DNA of 64,000 nt from assembly GCF_000426565.1 (NCBI RefSeq), contig NZ_AUFP01000007.1, positions 90,956 through 154,955 of the forward strand, written 5' to 3'. Under the pieces are notes generated by a model. It worked only from the letters and a program-made list of their open reading frames with translations, was not told the DNA's origin and did no database searches. The stretch comes from Segatella albensis DSM 11370 = JCM 12258. GTDB taxonomy: Bacteria > Bacteroidota > Bacteroidia > Bacteroidales > Bacteroidaceae. Made by a program: the position numbers and the translations under genes. Shown in pieces: positions 34,780 through 46,100 of the stretch (position 1 is its first letter; each line of letters begins with the position of its first letter).

Positions 34780-34974
34780 TTATTTATTAAGTTCTCTTTG
34801 ACGAAGTTCTGTCTTCATACGTGCAATATCACGACGAGTAGACTTAATCTGTGATGGATTCTCAAGAGGAGTGATCTGATGATTTAACTTCATCTGATTC
34901 AAACTAGCCTCTGCACTTTCTAACTTCTCAACCAATGCGCTGGTTTCAAGTTCGTGTAATTCTTTCATCTTCAT
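34780..34974 (-). CDS. rpmC: 50S ribosomal protein L29 (uL29)
   Basis: A 64-residue two-helix protein at the peptide exit, where it helps bind trigger factor and SRP. It has [20 protein letters not shown] at the start and [17 protein letters not shown] at the end. It follows rplP after 3 bases. Confidence 0.97.
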   Translation of the reverse strand: MKMKELHELETSALVEKLESAEASLNQMKLNHQITPLENPSQIKSTRRDIARMKTELRQRELNK

Positions 34975-34977
34975 AGC

Positions 34978-35406
34978 TTAAGCGTTTTTATCGTAATCAC
35001 GTCTAACAACAAACTTAGTCTTAACTGGTAACTTCTGAGCTGCAAGGCGGAGAGCCTCCTTAGCAATATCAAAAGAAACACCTTCAACCTCGAACAAGAT
35101 GCGACCAGGTGTAACAGGTGCAACCCATCCTGCAGGATCACCCTTACCTTTACCCATACGGACATCTGCAGGCTTACGAGTGATAGGTTTATCAGGGAAG
35201 ATACGAATCCAGACTTGACCTTCACGATTCATGTAGCGATTAACTGCAACACGAGCGGCCTCAATCTGACGACTATCGAGCCATTTTGCCTCAAGCGTCT
35301 TGATACCAAATGAACCGAAAGCCAATTGTGTACCTCTATGAGCGTTGCCTTTATTGCCACGTCCATCTTGAGGTCTTCTATATTTTACTCTTTTTGGCTG
35401 TAACAT
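34978..35406 (-). CDS. rplP: 50S ribosomal protein L16 (uL16)
   Basis: A 142-residue protein that organises the A-site tRNA region of the 50S. It starts [20 protein letters not shown], with [20 protein letters not shown] near residue 32, [20 protein letters not shown] near 68 and [18 protein letters not shown] near 93. It lies 14 bases after rpsC. Confidence 0.98.
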   Translation of the reverse strand: MLQPKRVKYRRPQDGRGNKGNAHRGTQLAFGSFGIKTLEAKWLDSRQIEAARVAVNRYMNREGQVWIRIFPDKPITRKPADVRMGKGKGDPAGWVAPVTPGRILFEVEGVSFDIAKEALRLAAQKLPVKTKFVVRRDYDKNA

Positions 35407-35420
35407 GATAACTTCTAATT

Positions 35421-36146
35421 TTAACGATTATTGTTTCTCTTACCACCACGGCGATTATTTCGACCGTTATTACGGCCACTATTCTTGCTTTCCTGAGCAA
35501 AGTTAGGTGTCAAGTCACGCTTTCCATAAACCTCACCACGACAAATCCATACTTTAATACCCAAGAGACCAACCTTAGTCAAAGCTTCAGCCTGGCAATA
35601 ATCGATATCAGCGCGGAATGTATGCAATGGAGTACGTCCTTCCTTGAACATTTCCTTACGTGCCATCTCCGCACCATTTAAACGACCAGTAATTTGTACT
35701 TTAATACCTTCTGCTCCTGCACGCATTGTATTTGCAACAGCCATCTTAATAGCACGGCGATAAGCAATCTTACCCTCTACTTGGCGAGCGATGTTGTTTG
35801 CAACAATATTAGCATCGAGTTCAGGTTTCTTAACTTCGAAGATATTAATCTGAATTTCTTCTTTAAAGATATTCTTTAACTCTTCTTTCAATTTATCAAC
35901 ATCCTGACCACCTTTACCAATGACAATACCCGGACGGGCTGTACAAATAGTGATGGTAACAAGCTTTAATGTACGCTCGATGATGATACGAGAAACGCTA
36001 GCCTTAGCAAGGCGCTCGTTAAGATACTTACGGATTTTCTGATCCTCAACGAGGTTATCACCGAAGTTCTTACCACCGAACCAATTTGAATCCCAACCAC
36101 GGATTACACCTAGACGGTTGCTTATTGGATTAACTTTCTGTCCCAT
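35421..36146 (-). CDS. rpsC: 30S ribosomal protein S3 (uS3)
   Basis: A 241-residue protein of the mRNA entry channel with helicase function. It contains the KH type-II domain ([20 protein letters not shown] near residue 65) and the C-terminal domain ([20 protein letters not shown] near 151). The last 25 residues form an Asn/Arg/Gly-rich tail specific to this lineage. It lies 8 bases after rplV. Confidence 0.98.
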   Translation of the reverse strand: MGQKVNPISNRLGVIRGWDSNWFGGKNFGDNLVEDQKIRKYLNERLAKASVSRIIIERTLKLVTITICTARPGIVIGKGGQDVDKLKEELKNIFKEEIQINIFEVKKPELDANIVANNIARQVEGKIAYRRAIKMAVANTMRAGAEGIKVQITGRLNGAEMARKEMFKEGRTPLHTFRADIDYCQAEALTKVGLLGIKVWICRGEVYGKRDLTPNFAQESKNSGRNNGRNNRRGGKRNNNR

Positions 36147-36154
36147 TCTACTTA

Positions 36155-36559
36155 TTATTTTTCGTCATTAGTTTTTGCATCTACAAAAAGTGTAACATGG
36201 TTAGAACGCTTACGAATTCTATAACCACGACCCTGAGGTGCAGGTCTCATACGTTTCATTGTAACACCCTGATCAACGAAGACACGGCTAACATAAAGTT
36301 CGCCATCTTCAGCTTTACGATCGTTTTTCTGTTCCCAATTAGCAATTGCTGAGCGTAACAGTTTCTCAACGTCTGCTGAAGCCTGCTTCTTAGAGAACTT
36401 AAGTACTCCGAGGGCACGATTAACCTCCATACCACGAATCATATCTACTACGTAACGCATTTTACGTGGAGAAGAAGGAACGCCATTAAGCTTAGCGAAG
36501 TACTGATTTTTGCGAGCTTCTTTAATCTTTTCAGCTGCGATATGTTTTCTTGCTCCCAT
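36155..36559 (-). CDS. rplV: 50S ribosomal protein L22 (uL22)
   Basis: A 134-residue protein whose long hairpin lines the exit tunnel. It has the family stretch [20 protein letters not shown] near residue 33 and the loop [20 protein letters not shown] near 90; the loop looks intact, with none of the known macrolide-resistance deletions. It lies 33 bases after rpsS. Confidence 0.98.
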   Translation of the reverse strand: MGARKHIAAEKIKEARKNQYFAKLNGVPSSPRKMRYVVDMIRGMEVNRALGVLKFSKKQASADVEKLLRSAIANWEQKNDRKAEDGELYVSRVFVDQGVTMKRMRPAPQGRGYRIRKRSNHVTLFVDAKTNDEK

Positions 36560-36592
36560 TATAATTTCAATTTTTTAAATGGATTAACCCGC

Positions 36593-36862
36593 TTACTTTT
36601 TATTATTTCCTGAGTGACCGCCAAAACGACGTGTTGGAGCAAACTCACCAAGTTTGTGACCAACCATATTCTCAGTAACGTAAACAGGGATAAATTTATT
36701 TCCGTTATGAACTGCAATGGTATGACCTACGAAATCAGGAGATATCATTGAAGCTCTGGCCCATGTCTTTACAACATTCTTCTTACCACTCTCGTTCATT
36801 TCAAGAACTTTCTTCTCGAGTGATACATTGATGTAAGGACCTTTTTTAAGTGAACGACTCAT
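36593..36862 (-). CDS. rpsS: 30S ribosomal protein S19 (uS19)
   Basis: An 89-residue head protein that touches tRNA and forms a bridge with L5. It starts [20 protein letters not shown] and has the family end [20 protein letters not shown] followed by HSGNNKK. It lies 13 bases after rplB. Confidence 0.98.
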   Translation of the reverse strand: MSRSLKKGPYINVSLEKKVLEMNESGKKNVVKTWARASMISPDFVGHTIAVHNGNKFIPVYVTENMVGHKLGEFAPTRRFGGHSGNNKK

Positions 36863-36875
36863 AACTTACTCTTTA

Positions 36876-37703
36876 TTATTTCTTATTAGCTCTTTCGATA
36901 ATATACTTGTTAGAAAGCTTCTTAGGTGCACGAGTCTTAAGACCCTTAGCATACAAGCCCTTACGTGAACGTGGATGACCACCAGACTGGCGACCTTCAC
37001 CACCACCCATAGGGTGATCAACAGGATTCATAACAACACCACGGTTGTGAGGGCGACGACCTAACCAACGAGAACGACCTGCTTTACCAGACTGTTCAAG
37101 AGCATGATCAGAATTACCGACACTACCTACAGTTGCTTTACAAGCACTTAAAATCTGGCGAGTTTCACCAGAAGGGAGCTTAATTACACAATAACTGCCC
37201 TCACGAGAAGTCAACTGAGCAAAATTACCAGCCGAACGGACCAACAAAGCGCCCTGACCTGGACGTAACTCAATATTATGAATTACAGTACCAACAGGGA
37301 TGTTTGCCAAAGGAAGAGCATTACCAACCTCAGGAGCAGCTTCTGCACCAGACATCAATGTAGCGCCAACCTTCAATCCATTTGGAGCAATAATGTAACG
37401 TTTTTCACCATCAGCATAGTATAACAGAGCAATACGAGCTGATCTATTAGGATCATACTCAATACTCTTAACTACAGCTGGAACACCATCTTTCTCACGT
37501 TTAAAGTCTATAAGACGATACTTCTGCTTATGGCCACCGCCAATATAGCGAACGGTCATCTTACCAGTGTTATTACGACCACCAGTAGAACGTTTGCCGT
37601 AAACGAGAGACTTCTCTGGCACGGATGCAGTAATATCCTCGAACGTGCCAATAACCTTGTGTCTTTGTCCCGGAGTTACCGGGTTTAATTTACGTACTGC
37701 CAT
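36876..37703 (-). CDS. rplB: 50S ribosomal protein L2 (uL2)
   Basis: A 275-residue protein needed for subunit joining and peptide-bond formation. It starts [20 protein letters not shown], has [20 protein letters not shown] near residue 51 and the highly conserved [17 protein letters not shown] segment with the key His near residue 230. The order rplW-rplB-rpsS is standard. Confidence 0.99.
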   Translation of the reverse strand: MAVRKLNPVTPGQRHKVIGTFEDITASVPEKSLVYGKRSTGGRNNTGKMTVRYIGGGHKQKYRLIDFKREKDGVPAVVKSIEYDPNRSARIALLYYADGEKRYIIAPNGLKVGATLMSGAEAAPEVGNALPLANIPVGTVIHNIELRPGQGALLVRSAGNFAQLTSREGSYCVIKLPSGETRQILSACKATVGSVGNSDHALEQSGKAGRSRWLGRRPHNRGVVMNPVDHPMGGGEGRQSGGHPRSRKGLYAKGLKTRAPKKLSNKYIIERANKK

Positions 37704-37710
37704 TTTTTAT

Positions 37711-38004
37711 TTAAATATTGCTGTAAAAATCAATTGTATCGCCATCTTTCAAAGTGACGATTGCTTTTTTGAACGAATTCTTCTGACCTTTAACAAGACC
37801 TGCCTTAGTGTAGCGAGCCTGACGCTTACCGGCATAAAGAATTGTGTTCACATCTACTACCGTAACATTATACAGACTTTCAACTTCCTTTTTAATCTGG
37901 AGCTTATTAGCCTCAGGCTTAACAACAAATCCGTAACGATTAGGCTGCTTGTCTGTAATCTTGGAAACTTTCTCAGTAACCAATGGTTTAATGATAAATG
38001 CCAT
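37711..38004 (-). CDS. rplW: 50S ribosomal protein L23 (uL23)
   Basis: A 97-residue protein at the tunnel exit, a docking site for trigger factor and SRP. It has IIKPLVTEKVSKITDKQPNR near residue 4, GFVVKPEANKLQIKKEVES and the loop AGKRQARYTKAGLVKGQKNS. A weak AGGAGA site lies 9 bases before the ATG. It lies 16 bases after rplD. Confidence 0.97.
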   Translation of the reverse strand: MAFIIKPLVTEKVSKITDKQPNRYGFVVKPEANKLQIKKEVESLYNVTVVDVNTILYAGKRQARYTKAGLVKGQKNSFKKAIVTLKDGDTIDFYSNI

Positions 38005-38020
38005 ATTCTAATATCTCCTA

Positions 38021-38650
38021 TTACTTTGTTAAAAGTTCGTCAATTGCCTTCAAAGCGCTTTCTGTTAAAATGACAGCATCTGCATTCAAAACTTTATACG
38101 TATTAAGTGCGTTTGCAGTCATAACTTCAGCATTCTTCAAATTACGAGCGGACAAATATACATTTTTATTTACTTCTGGCAAAACAACGAGTGCCTTCTT
38201 GTTGTTGACTTTAAGATTTTTAGCAATATTTACGAAATCTTTTGTTTTTGGAGCATCCAAATTGAAGTCTTCAACAACAATAATCTCATTGTCCTTAGCA
38301 GCCTGAGAAAGAGCAGACTTACGAGCAAGAATATTTACTTTCTTATTCAACTTAAAGCTGTAATCGCGTGGAGTTGGACCGAATACACGACCACCGCCAA
38401 CCAATACTGGAGAATTGATATCACCACGACGAGCGCCACCGCCACCTTTCTGACGACCAAGTTTACGAGTAGAACCGTTGTGCTCACTTCTTTCTTTTGA
38501 CTTTGCAGTACCCTGACGCTGAGCAGCAAGATACTGTTTAACAGCCAACCATAGAACGTGTTCGTTAGGCTCAATCTCAAAGATATTCTCATTAAGAGTT
38601 ACCTTTTTACCGGTCTCCTGACCGTTAATATTTAAAACACTAACTTCCAT
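38021..38650 (-). CDS. rplD: 50S ribosomal protein L4 (uL4)
   Basis: A 209-residue protein whose loop narrows the exit tunnel. It starts [20 protein letters not shown] and has the loop [20 protein letters not shown] at about residues 59-78, then [19 protein letters not shown]. The start overlaps the rplC stop by one base (TAATG), which indicates coupled translation. In E. coli L4 represses the S10 operon; the matching site here is not identified, although the fusA-rpsJ gap is structured. Confidence 0.97.
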   Translation of the reverse strand: MEVSVLNINGQETGKKVTLNENIFEIEPNEHVLWLAVKQYLAAQRQGTAKSKERSEHNGSTRKLGRQKGGGGARRGDINSPVLVGGGRVFGPTPRDYSFKLNKKVNILARKSALSQAAKDNEIIVVEDFNLDAPKTKDFVNIAKNLKVNNKKALVVLPEVNKNVYLSARNLKNAEVMTANALNTYKVLNADAVILTESALKAIDELLTK

Positions 38651-39264
38651 TACTTCTGAATTAAAACAGTTGAACCATTGCATCCAGCGAAAGAACCCTT
38701 AACGATAAGAAGATTCTGCTCTGGAATTACCTTTAATACCTGAAGGTTCTGAGTTGTTACTCTATCACCTCCCATTTGGCCGCCCATGCGCATACCCTTG
38801 AATACTTTAGCTGGGTAAGAACAAGCACCAATAGAACCTGGCTTGCGGGCACGGTCATCCTGACCATGAGTAGACTGACCAACACCACCGAAACCATGAC
38901 GCTTAACAACACCTTGAAAACCTTTACCCTTAGATGTGCCAATAACATCTACAAATTTAGTGTCACTAAAGATTTCAACTGTAATAGTGTCACCGAGATT
39001 ATACTCTTCATCAAACTTGAACTCGGCCAAGTGTTTCTTAGGTGTTGTGCCTGCCTTCTTGAAGGTTCCCATCATAGGCTTAGAAGTTCTCTTTTCCTTA
39101 GCCTCACCAAAACCTAACTGTACAGCTTTGTAACCATCCTTCTCTTCAGTTTTAACCTGGGTTACAACACAAGGACCTGCTTCGATAACAGTGCACGGAA
39201 TATTCTTACCGTCGGCACTGAAAACGGATGTCATTCCGATTTTTCTTCCAATTAATCCTGGCAT
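38650..39264 (-). CDS. rplC: 50S ribosomal protein L3 (uL3)
   Basis: A 204-residue protein that reaches the peptidyl-transferase centre. It starts [20 protein letters not shown] and contains [20 protein letters not shown] near residue 108 and [20 protein letters not shown] near 157, including the Gln that is methylated in E. coli. It lies 50 bases after rpsJ and overlaps rplD by one base. Confidence 0.98.
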   Translation of the reverse strand: MPGLIGRKIGMTSVFSADGKNIPCTVIEAGPCVVTQVKTEEKDGYKAVQLGFGEAKEKRTSKPMMGTFKKAGTTPKKHLAEFKFDEEYNLGDTITVEIFSDTKFVDVIGTSKGKGFQGVVKRHGFGGVGQSTHGQDDRARKPGSIGACSYPAKVFKGMRMGGQMGGDRVTTQNLQVLKVIPEQNLLIVKGSFAGCNGSTVLIQK

Positions 39265-39314
39265 TTCAATAAATTTTTAAATGTGAAAAAATACGTGATT
39301 TAATTAAGTAAAAA

Positions 39315-39620
39315 TTAGACTTTAATCTCTACCTCAACACCTGAAGGCAATTCTAGCTTCATCAAAGCATCAACAGTCTTTGCTGTTGAACTGTAGATAT
39401 CAATCAGACGCTTAAAATCTGACAACTGGAACTGCTCACGTGACTTCTTGTTAACGAAAGTAGAACGATTCACAGTAAAGATACGCTTATGCGTAGGCAA
39501 TGGAATAGGTCCACTTACGATAGCACCAGTAGCTTTTACAGCTTTCACAATTTTTTCAGCCGACTTATCAACCAACATGTGGTCATAAGACTTCAGCTTA
39601 ATTCTAATTTTCTGACTCAT
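39315..39620 (-). CDS. rpsJ: 30S ribosomal protein S10 (uS10)
   Basis: A 101-residue protein (also NusE, a partner of NusG in antitermination). It starts [20 protein letters not shown] and has the loop [20 protein letters not shown] near residue 33 and the end [18 protein letters not shown]. It opens the S10 gene set and follows fusA after 91 bases with a structured gap. The residues near the loop that cause tigecycline resistance look ordinary. Confidence 0.98.
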   Translation of the reverse strand: MSQKIRIKLKSYDHMLVDKSAEKIVKAVKATGAIVSGPIPLPTHKRIFTVNRSTFVNKKSREQFQLSDFKRLIDIYSSTAKTVDALMKLELPSGVEVEIKV

Positions 39621-39654
39621 TTTAATTAAGTTGTTAAAAATATAAATTAATAGT

Positions 39655-39702
39655 GAAAGAGGTACATCGCTTAAGAGTCATTCGCTAAACGACGCCTCTT
39701 TC
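39655..39702 (-). promoter_or_regulatory. Structured fusA-rpsJ gap (possible S10 leader)
   Basis: GAAAGAGG (39655-39662) pairs with CCTCTTTC (39695-39702), closing a 32-base interior that has its own short inverted repeats (e.g. TCGTTTAGCGA on the minus strand). It starts 10 bases after the fusA stop. It may be an attenuator, processing site or S10-operon control site. Confidence 0.45.
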
Positions 39703-39711
39703 AACAAAGTT

Positions 39712-41826
39712 TTATAGCAATTCACTATGACCCTTAACCTCCTCAAGAACGGCTTTTGCAATTGAAGAAGAAAGAGCTGCATGGTGATCATACTCCATTG
39801 AAGAAGTAGCACGACCAGATGTAATAGTACGAAGAGCTGTTACATATCCGAACATTTCTGCTAGAGGAACCATAGCCTTAACAATGCGTGCACCACTTCT
39901 TGCCTCGTCCATACCCTGAACTAAGCCACGACGTTTGTTTAAGTCGCCAATAACATCACCCATATTCTCTTCTGGAGTAACGACCTCAACTTTCATGATA
40001 GGCTCCATCAAAACAGGACCTGCCTTAGGGCACAATACCTTAAATGCCTGATGTGCAACAAGCTCAAAAGACAACTGGTCAGAGTCTACAGGGTGGAAAC
40101 TACCATCATTAAGGGTAACTTTCAAACCAGTCATAGGGAATCCACCAAGAACACCGTTAGAAAGACAATCTTGGAAACCCTTCTGAACAGAAGGAATAAA
40201 TTCCTTTGGTACATTACCACCCTTAACGTTATTGATGAATTGAAGATCACCTTCCTTATAGTCTTCATCCTTAGGAGCGATAGTAACATCAATACATGCG
40301 AATTTACCACGACCACCAGACTGTTTCTTATATGTCTCACGACTCTGAGCTTCACGAGTAATAGCCTCTTTATAGTTAACCTGAGGCTTACCCTGATTAC
40401 ACTCAACCTTGAATTCACGCCTTAAACGGTCGATAATAATATCCAAATGGAGCTCACCCATACCTGAGATGATTGTCTGACCACTCTGCTCATCTGTTCG
40501 AACAGTAAAGGTAGGATCCTCCTCTGCCAACTTAGCAAGACCATTATCCATCTTTGCAACATCAGCCTGACTCTTTGGCTCAACTGCTACAGAAATAACA
40601 GTATCAGGGAAAGTCATTGACTCAAGAACGATAGGATGCTGTTCATCACAAAGAGTATCACCAGTACGGATATCTTTAAAGCCAACGCCAGCACCAATAT
40701 CACCAGCATCAATTGTATCCATTGGAATTTCTTGCTTTGAGTTCATCTGGAACAAACGGCTAATGCGCTCACGCTTTCCTGAACGAGGATTATAAACATA
40801 AGAACCAGCCTCAACCTTACCAGAGTAAACGCGGAAGAATACCAAGCGACCCATAAATGGATCAGTAGCTATCTTAAATGCAAGTGCAGATGTTGGTTCT
40901 GTCTCTGAAGGCTTACGATCTTCCTCCTCGTCAGTATCTGGATTTGTACCAACAATATTTGGAGTATCCAAAGGAGAAGGCAAGAATGCACAGATATAAT
41001 CAAGCAAAGGCTGAACGCCCTTATTCTTATAAGAAGAACCCAACAACATTGGACAGCATTCCATAGCTACACAGCCCTTACGGATAGCTTTAAGGATCAT
41101 ATCCTCAGGAATATCCTTACCATCAAGATAAAGCTCCATCAATTCGTCATCGAAGTTTGCAGCACCTTCGAGCAACTTCTCACGCCACTCTGTTGCTTCA
41201 TCCATCAATTCTGCAGGAATGTCATCAACCTCATATTCTGCACCCATTGTTTCATCATGCCAAAGAATCTGCTTCATTTTAATCAAGTCAATAAGACCCT
41301 TGAAATTTTCCTCAGCACCAACAGGGATCTGAATAACGATTGGATTTGCTCCTAAGATATCTTTCATCTGCTGAACAGTCTCAAAGAAGTCTGCTCCAGA
41401 ACGGTCCATCTTGTTAACATAACCAATACGAGGTACATTATACTTATCAGCCTGACGCCAAACGGTTTCAGACTGAGGCTGAACACCGTCTGCTGCAGAA
41501 TAAGTAGCCACAGCACCATCCAAGACACGAAGAGAACGCTCAACCTCAGCAGTAAAGTCAACGTGTCCCGGAGTATCAATCAAATTAATTTTATAAGATT
41601 TACCAAGATAATTCCAGTTACAAGTTGTTGCAGCAGAAGTAATAGTAATACCACGCTCCTGCTCCTGAGCCATCCAGTCCATGGTAGCAGCGCCATCATG
41701 AACCTCACCAATTTTATGAGTCTTACCGGTATAGAACAAAATACGCTCTGATGTAGTTGTTTTACCTGCATCAATATGAGCCATAATACCGATATTACGA
41801 GTCAAATGTAAATCGCGATTTGCCAT
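39712..41826 (-). CDS. fusA: Elongation factor G
   Basis: A 704-residue translocation GTPase. The G1 motif AHIDAGKTT is at residues 16-24, [20 protein letters not shown] near 88 and NKMD near 142. Domains II-V follow, with the [20 protein letters not shown] segment near 478 and [20 protein letters not shown] near 620. It moves tRNA-mRNA through the ribosome using GTP. It ends the rpsL-rpsG-fusA set; the tuf gene that often follows is absent here and lies at 54576-55772. Confidence 0.98.
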   Translation of the reverse strand: MANRDLHLTRNIGIMAHIDAGKTTTSERILFYTGKTHKIGEVHDGAATMDWMAQEQERGITITSAATTCNWNYLGKSYKINLIDTPGHVDFTAEVERSLRVLDGAVATYSAADGVQPQSETVWRQADKYNVPRIGYVNKMDRSGADFFETVQQMKDILGANPIVIQIPVGAEENFKGLIDLIKMKQILWHDETMGAEYEVDDIPAELMDEATEWREKLLEGAANFDDELMELYLDGKDIPEDMILKAIRKGCVAMECCPMLLGSSYKNKGVQPLLDYICAFLPSPLDTPNIVGTNPDTDEEEDRKPSETEPTSALAFKIATDPFMGRLVFFRVYSGKVEAGSYVYNPRSGKRERISRLFQMNSKQEIPMDTIDAGDIGAGVGFKDIRTGDTLCDEQHPIVLESMTFPDTVISVAVEPKSQADVAKMDNGLAKLAEEDPTFTVRTDEQSGQTIISGMGELHLDIIIDRLRREFKVECNQGKPQVNYKEAITREAQSRETYKKQSGGRGKFACIDVTIAPKDEDYKEGDLQFINNVKGGNVPKEFIPSVQKGFQDCLSNGVLGGFPMTGLKVTLNDGSFHPVDSDQLSFELVAHQAFKVLCPKAGPVLMEPIMKVEVVTPEENMGDVIGDLNKRRGLVQGMDEARSGARIVKAMVPLAEMFGYVTALRTITSGRATSSMEYDHHAALSSSIAKAVLEEVKGHSELL

Positions 41827-41845
41827 TTTCTTCTTATCTTAAATA

Positions 41846-42322
41846 TTAAAATCTGAAATGAGCGAACGCACGGTTAGCCTCAGCCATACGATGCATATCC
41901 TCTTTACGCTTATAAGCGCCACCCTGATTATTAAAAGCATCAACAATCTCAGAAGCCAATTTCTCAGCCATAGACTTACCACCACGCTTACGAGCAAAGG
42001 CAATAAGATTCTTCATAGCGATACTTTCTTTACGATCTGGACGGATTTCGGTTGGAACTTGGAATGTTGCACCACCGATACGACGACTTTTAACTTCGAC
42101 CTGTGGAGTTACATTATCAAGAGCTGTCTTCCAGATTTCTAGAGCAGACTTCTCCTCATTATTCATTTTTGACTTCACAGCATCAAGTGCAGCATAGAAA
42201 ATAACGTATGATGCATTCTTCTTACCATCATACATTAAGTGATTCACAAATTTTGAGACCTTCTGGTCATTGAAGACAGGATCTGGTAAGATCACACGCT
42301 TCTTTGGTTTTGCTTTTCTCAT
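41846..42322 (-). CDS. rpsG: 30S ribosomal protein S7 (uS7)
   Basis: A 158-residue protein that starts assembly of the 30S head. It has [20 protein letters not shown] near residue 8, [20 protein letters not shown] near 70 and the end [12 protein letters not shown]. It lies 20 bases before fusA and 169 bases after rpsL; that gap holds a hairpin that might be a control site, as S7 represses its own operon in E. coli. Confidence 0.98.
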   Translation of the reverse strand: MRKAKPKKRVILPDPVFNDQKVSKFVNHLMYDGKKNASYVIFYAALDAVKSKMNNEEKSALEIWKTALDNVTPQVEVKSRRIGGATFQVPTEIRPDRKESIAMKNLIAFARKRGGKSMAEKLASEIVDAFNNQGGAYKRKEDMHRMAEANRAFAHFRF

Positions 42323-42447
42323 TAGTTAAAAAAAATAAATCTTGCGGAGGCTGTACTTACATGTCTTCAACATTCTCACCAGAATATTTACTCAACCTTG
42401 ATAGTAATTTCTCCAGCAAAACATTAATAATAAATAAAGAAAACTTA

Positions 42448-42476
42448 AGCCCTCAGACTTCTCCGCCTGTGGGCTC
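42448..42476 (-). promoter_or_regulatory. Hairpin in the rpsL-rpsG gap
   Basis: On the minus strand AGCCCaCAG pairs with CTGaGGGCT (8 pairs, one A-A mismatch) across about 10 bases, 15 bases after the rpsL stop. No T-run follows, so it is more likely an RNA-processing or protein-binding site than a terminator. Confidence 0.4.
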
Positions 42477-42491
42477 TCAGTCATATTCAAT

Positions 42492-42872
42492 TTACTTCTT
42501 AGCCTTAGGGCGCTTAGCACCATACTTAGAGCGACGTTGTGTACGATTAGCCACACCAGCTGTATCAAGTGTACCACGTACAATATGATAACGAACACCA
42601 GGAAGGTCCTTTACACGACCACCTCTAACTAACACGATAGAGTGCTCCTGAAGGTTATGACCTTCTCCTGGGATGTAAGAGTTTACCTCCTTCTGATTGG
42701 TCAAACGAACACGAGCAACCTTACGCATTGCTGAATTAGGCTTCTTAGGAGTTGTTGTATAAACACGAACACATACACCACGACGCTGTGGACAATTGTC
42801 CAAAGCTGGCGACTTGCTCTTGTCTACCATTACCTTTCTGCCCTTTCTTACTAATTGTGAAATAGTAGGCAT
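42492..42872 (-). CDS. rpsL: 30S ribosomal protein S12 (uS12)
   Basis: A 126-residue decoding-centre protein. It has [17 protein letters not shown] near residue 41 and [17 protein letters not shown] near 84. Lys43 and Lys88, where streptomycin-resistance changes occur, are both Lys, so the protein looks streptomycin-sensitive. It is the first gene of the str set, with a promoter box and a structured leader upstream. Confidence 0.98.
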   Translation of the reverse strand: MPTISQLVRKGRKVMVDKSKSPALDNCPQRRGVCVRVYTTTPKKPNSAMRKVARVRLTNQKEVNSYIPGEGHNLQEHSIVLVRGGRVKDLPGVRYHIVRGTLDTAGVANRTQRRSKYGAKRPKAKK

Positions 42873-43106
42873 AATTCTAATTTTTTAATTTATATATTTA
42901 TTTTGTTTATTATCAACGTTTTACAAACGGATTCAACATGCCGTTTCGGGCTGCAAAGGTACAAACTTTACTTGATATTACCTAATTACATACACCTACA
43001 AACCCGAATACTACATCTAAATTAACCAAATATAACATCTTTTAAGAATATACACTTTATCTATATTACCAAAATGATGTTTAAACATCCTCCATAAAGG
43101 GATAAA
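42873..43106. promoter_or_regulatory. rpoC-rpsL intergenic region with rpsL promoter box and leader hairpin
   Basis: On the minus strand TACCTTTG (42954-42961) is the -7 box for rpsL; the -33 is weak. The leader then holds AAACGG/CCGTTT (42925-42946), a 6-bp hairpin with a 10-base loop. The rest is A+T-rich with nothing else recognisable. This is where the rpsL-rpsG-fusA-S10-spc-alpha transcript would start. Confidence 0.5.
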
Positions 43107-43137
43107 AAAAACTGTGAGGAACATCCTCACAGTTTTT
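43107..43137 (-). terminator. Rho-independent terminator of the rpoBC operon
   Basis: AAAAACTGTGAGG pairs exactly with CCTCACAGTTTTT across 5 bases, and more T follow on the minus strand. It lies 20 bases after the rpoC stop. Confidence 0.92.
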
Positions 43138-43157
43138 ATCTGTCTTATTATCACATA

Positions 43158-46100
43158 CTATTCTGTGATAACATCCTGCTCTGCAAAATCAAGAACATTC
43201 TTTTTGTTTGCCTGCATGCGTTCATATTCCTCTTTTGAACCAACAATCAATTTTTCCCATTGACGTAATCCAGTACCTGCAGGTATCAAATGTCCACAAA
43301 TAACATTCTCTTTCATGCCCTCGAGATGATCCATCTTACCACGGATAGCAGCCTCATTCAAGACCTTTGTCGTCTCTTGGAATGATGCAGCACTCATAAA
43401 GCTCTTTGTTGCCAAAGCAGCACGAGTGATACCCTGAAGTATCTGAGTTGATGTTGCAGGAACAGCATCACGAACTTGAACAAGTTTTAGATCTCTACGT
43501 TTCAAAGACGAATTTTCATCTCTAAGTTTACGAACAGAAATGATTTGTCCAGGCTTAAGATTGTCAGAATCACCAGCATCTGTGACAACCTTCTTACCCC
43601 AAATTCTATCATTTTCATCTGAGAAATCCAGTTTATCAACCAACTCCTGTTCCAAGAATGTAGTATCACCAGGATCGTCAATACGAACTTTACGCATCAT
43701 CTGACGAACAATGATTTCAAAGTGCTTATCATTAATTTTAACACCCTGTAGACGATACACATCCTGTACCTCATTTACGATATATTCTTGAACAGCCGTA
43801 GGGCCCTTAATAGCAAGAATATCGCCCGGAGTGATTACACCATCAGAAAGAGGGGTACCAGCACGAACAGCATCATGCTCCTGTACCAATATTTGCTTAG
43901 ACAAAGAAACCAAATATTTCTTCTGATCACCAGTCTTTGAAGTTACAATAATCTCACGATTACCACGTTTTACTTTTCCCATTGTCACCTCACCATCAAT
44001 TTCTGATACGACAGCAGGATTAGATGGATTACGAGCCTCAAACAACTCTGTAACACGTGGAAGACCACCTGTAATATCACCGGCACCACCCACAGCACGT
44101 GGAATCTTCACGAGTGTTTCACCACTCTTTATAGTCTGACCATCTTCAACAACAACATGACCACCTACTGGGAAGTTATATGTACCAACAACTTCTCCTG
44201 AAGCATCGATAACATCACAAGTAGGAACCAAAGAACGATCTTTAGAATCAGTAATGATTTTCTCTGTCAAACCTGTTGTTTCATCAGTTTCTGCATGGAA
44301 GGTCTTTCCTTCAACAACATCATTAAACTTCAAGGTACCAGCATACTCACTTACAATGACAGCATTAAAAGGATCCCATCTTGCAATTAGAGTATCTTTT
44401 TCGACAACCTCTCCATTCTTATGATACAAAGAAGAACCATATGGAACATTCATACTAGAAAGTACGATGTCTGTATTTGGATCAACAAAACGAATTTCAG
44501 CCAAACGACTTACAACCATTTCGCAAGTTACATCCTTGCCATCAGGTCCTTCTTCAACAAAAGGAACTGTACGAAGTTCATCGAACTCGATTCTACTATT
44601 ATTCTTGGCTACAATACTAGCATTGGCAGCAGCATTACCAGCGACACCACCAGCATGGAACGTACAAAGGGTAAGCTGTGTACCAGGCTCACCAATAGCC
44701 TGAGCAGCAATAACGCCAACAGCCTCACCTAACTGAACCATTTTTGCAGTAGCCAAGTTACGACCATAACACTTCTTACAAACACCATGCTTACTCTCAC
44801 AAGTCAAAACAGATCTAATCTCGACCATTTCGATTGGAGAATCCTCTATAGCACGTGCCTTATCTTCTGTGATTTCTTCACCAGCACGAACAATAAGTTC
44901 ACCATTTGTAGGATTTACAATATCATGAACAGAAACACGACCCAAGATTCTTTCATACAATGTAGAAATAACCTGATCACCATTCTTCAAAGCACGACAT
45001 TCCAGTCCTCTAAGAGTACCACAATCCTCTTCAGTAATAATCACATCATGTGAAACATCAACCAAACGTCTTGTAAGATAACCAGCATCGGCAGTCTTCA
45101 TCGCGGTATCAGCAAGTCCCTTTCTAGCACCATGTGACGCAATAAAGTACTCCTGTACTGACATACCCTCTTTAAAGTTTGAAATGATTGGGTTCTCAAT
45201 AATCTGAGCACCTTCAGCACCAGCTTTCTGAGGCTTTGCCATCAATCCACGCATACCAGCCAACTGTGCAATCTGATCAGCAGAACCACGGGCACCAGAA
45301 TCCAACATCATATAAACAGCATTGAAGCCTTGATCAGCCTCTGTCATATGCTTCATTACAGATTTCTTCAGATTCGAATTTACATGAGTCCAAGCATCAA
45401 TTACCTGATTATAGCGTTCCTTATCAGTGATCAAACCAGTATCATAATTCATGGTGATATTGTCGACCTCATCCTGACCCTTCTGGACGATTTCCTTCTT
45501 CTCATTTGGAACTATAATATCATCCAAATTAAATGAAAGACCAGCAACATAAGCCATATGATAACCTAAATTCTTAATACCATCTAGGAATTCACATGCT
45601 CGAGCCATACCTACAGCTTTAATAACATCAGCAATAATACCACGAAGGGTCTTCTTTGATATAACATCATTAAAGAAACCAATTTCATCAGGTACAATCT
45701 GATTTACAATAACACGACCAACTGTAGTATCAACCATTCTCTTCTGGAACTTACCATCTACAAGGTCATCTACGATAACCTTTACCTGAGAGTGTAAGTC
45801 GCATCGACCTTCATTGTAAGCGATAATAGCCTCTTCTGGACCATAGAAAGACAAGCCTTCGCCCTTTGCACCTGGTCTAATCTTTGTAATATAATAGAGA
45901 CCAAGTACCATATCCTGAGAAGGTACTGTAATAGGAGCACCATTAGCAGGATTAAGAATATTATGACTCTGAAGCATAAGGATCTGAGCCTCAAGAACAG
46001 CTTCGTTACTAAGAGGAAGATGCACAGCCATCTGGTCACCATCAAAGTCCGCATTGAAAGCAGTACATGCTAATGGATGCAACTGGATAGCCTTACCTTC

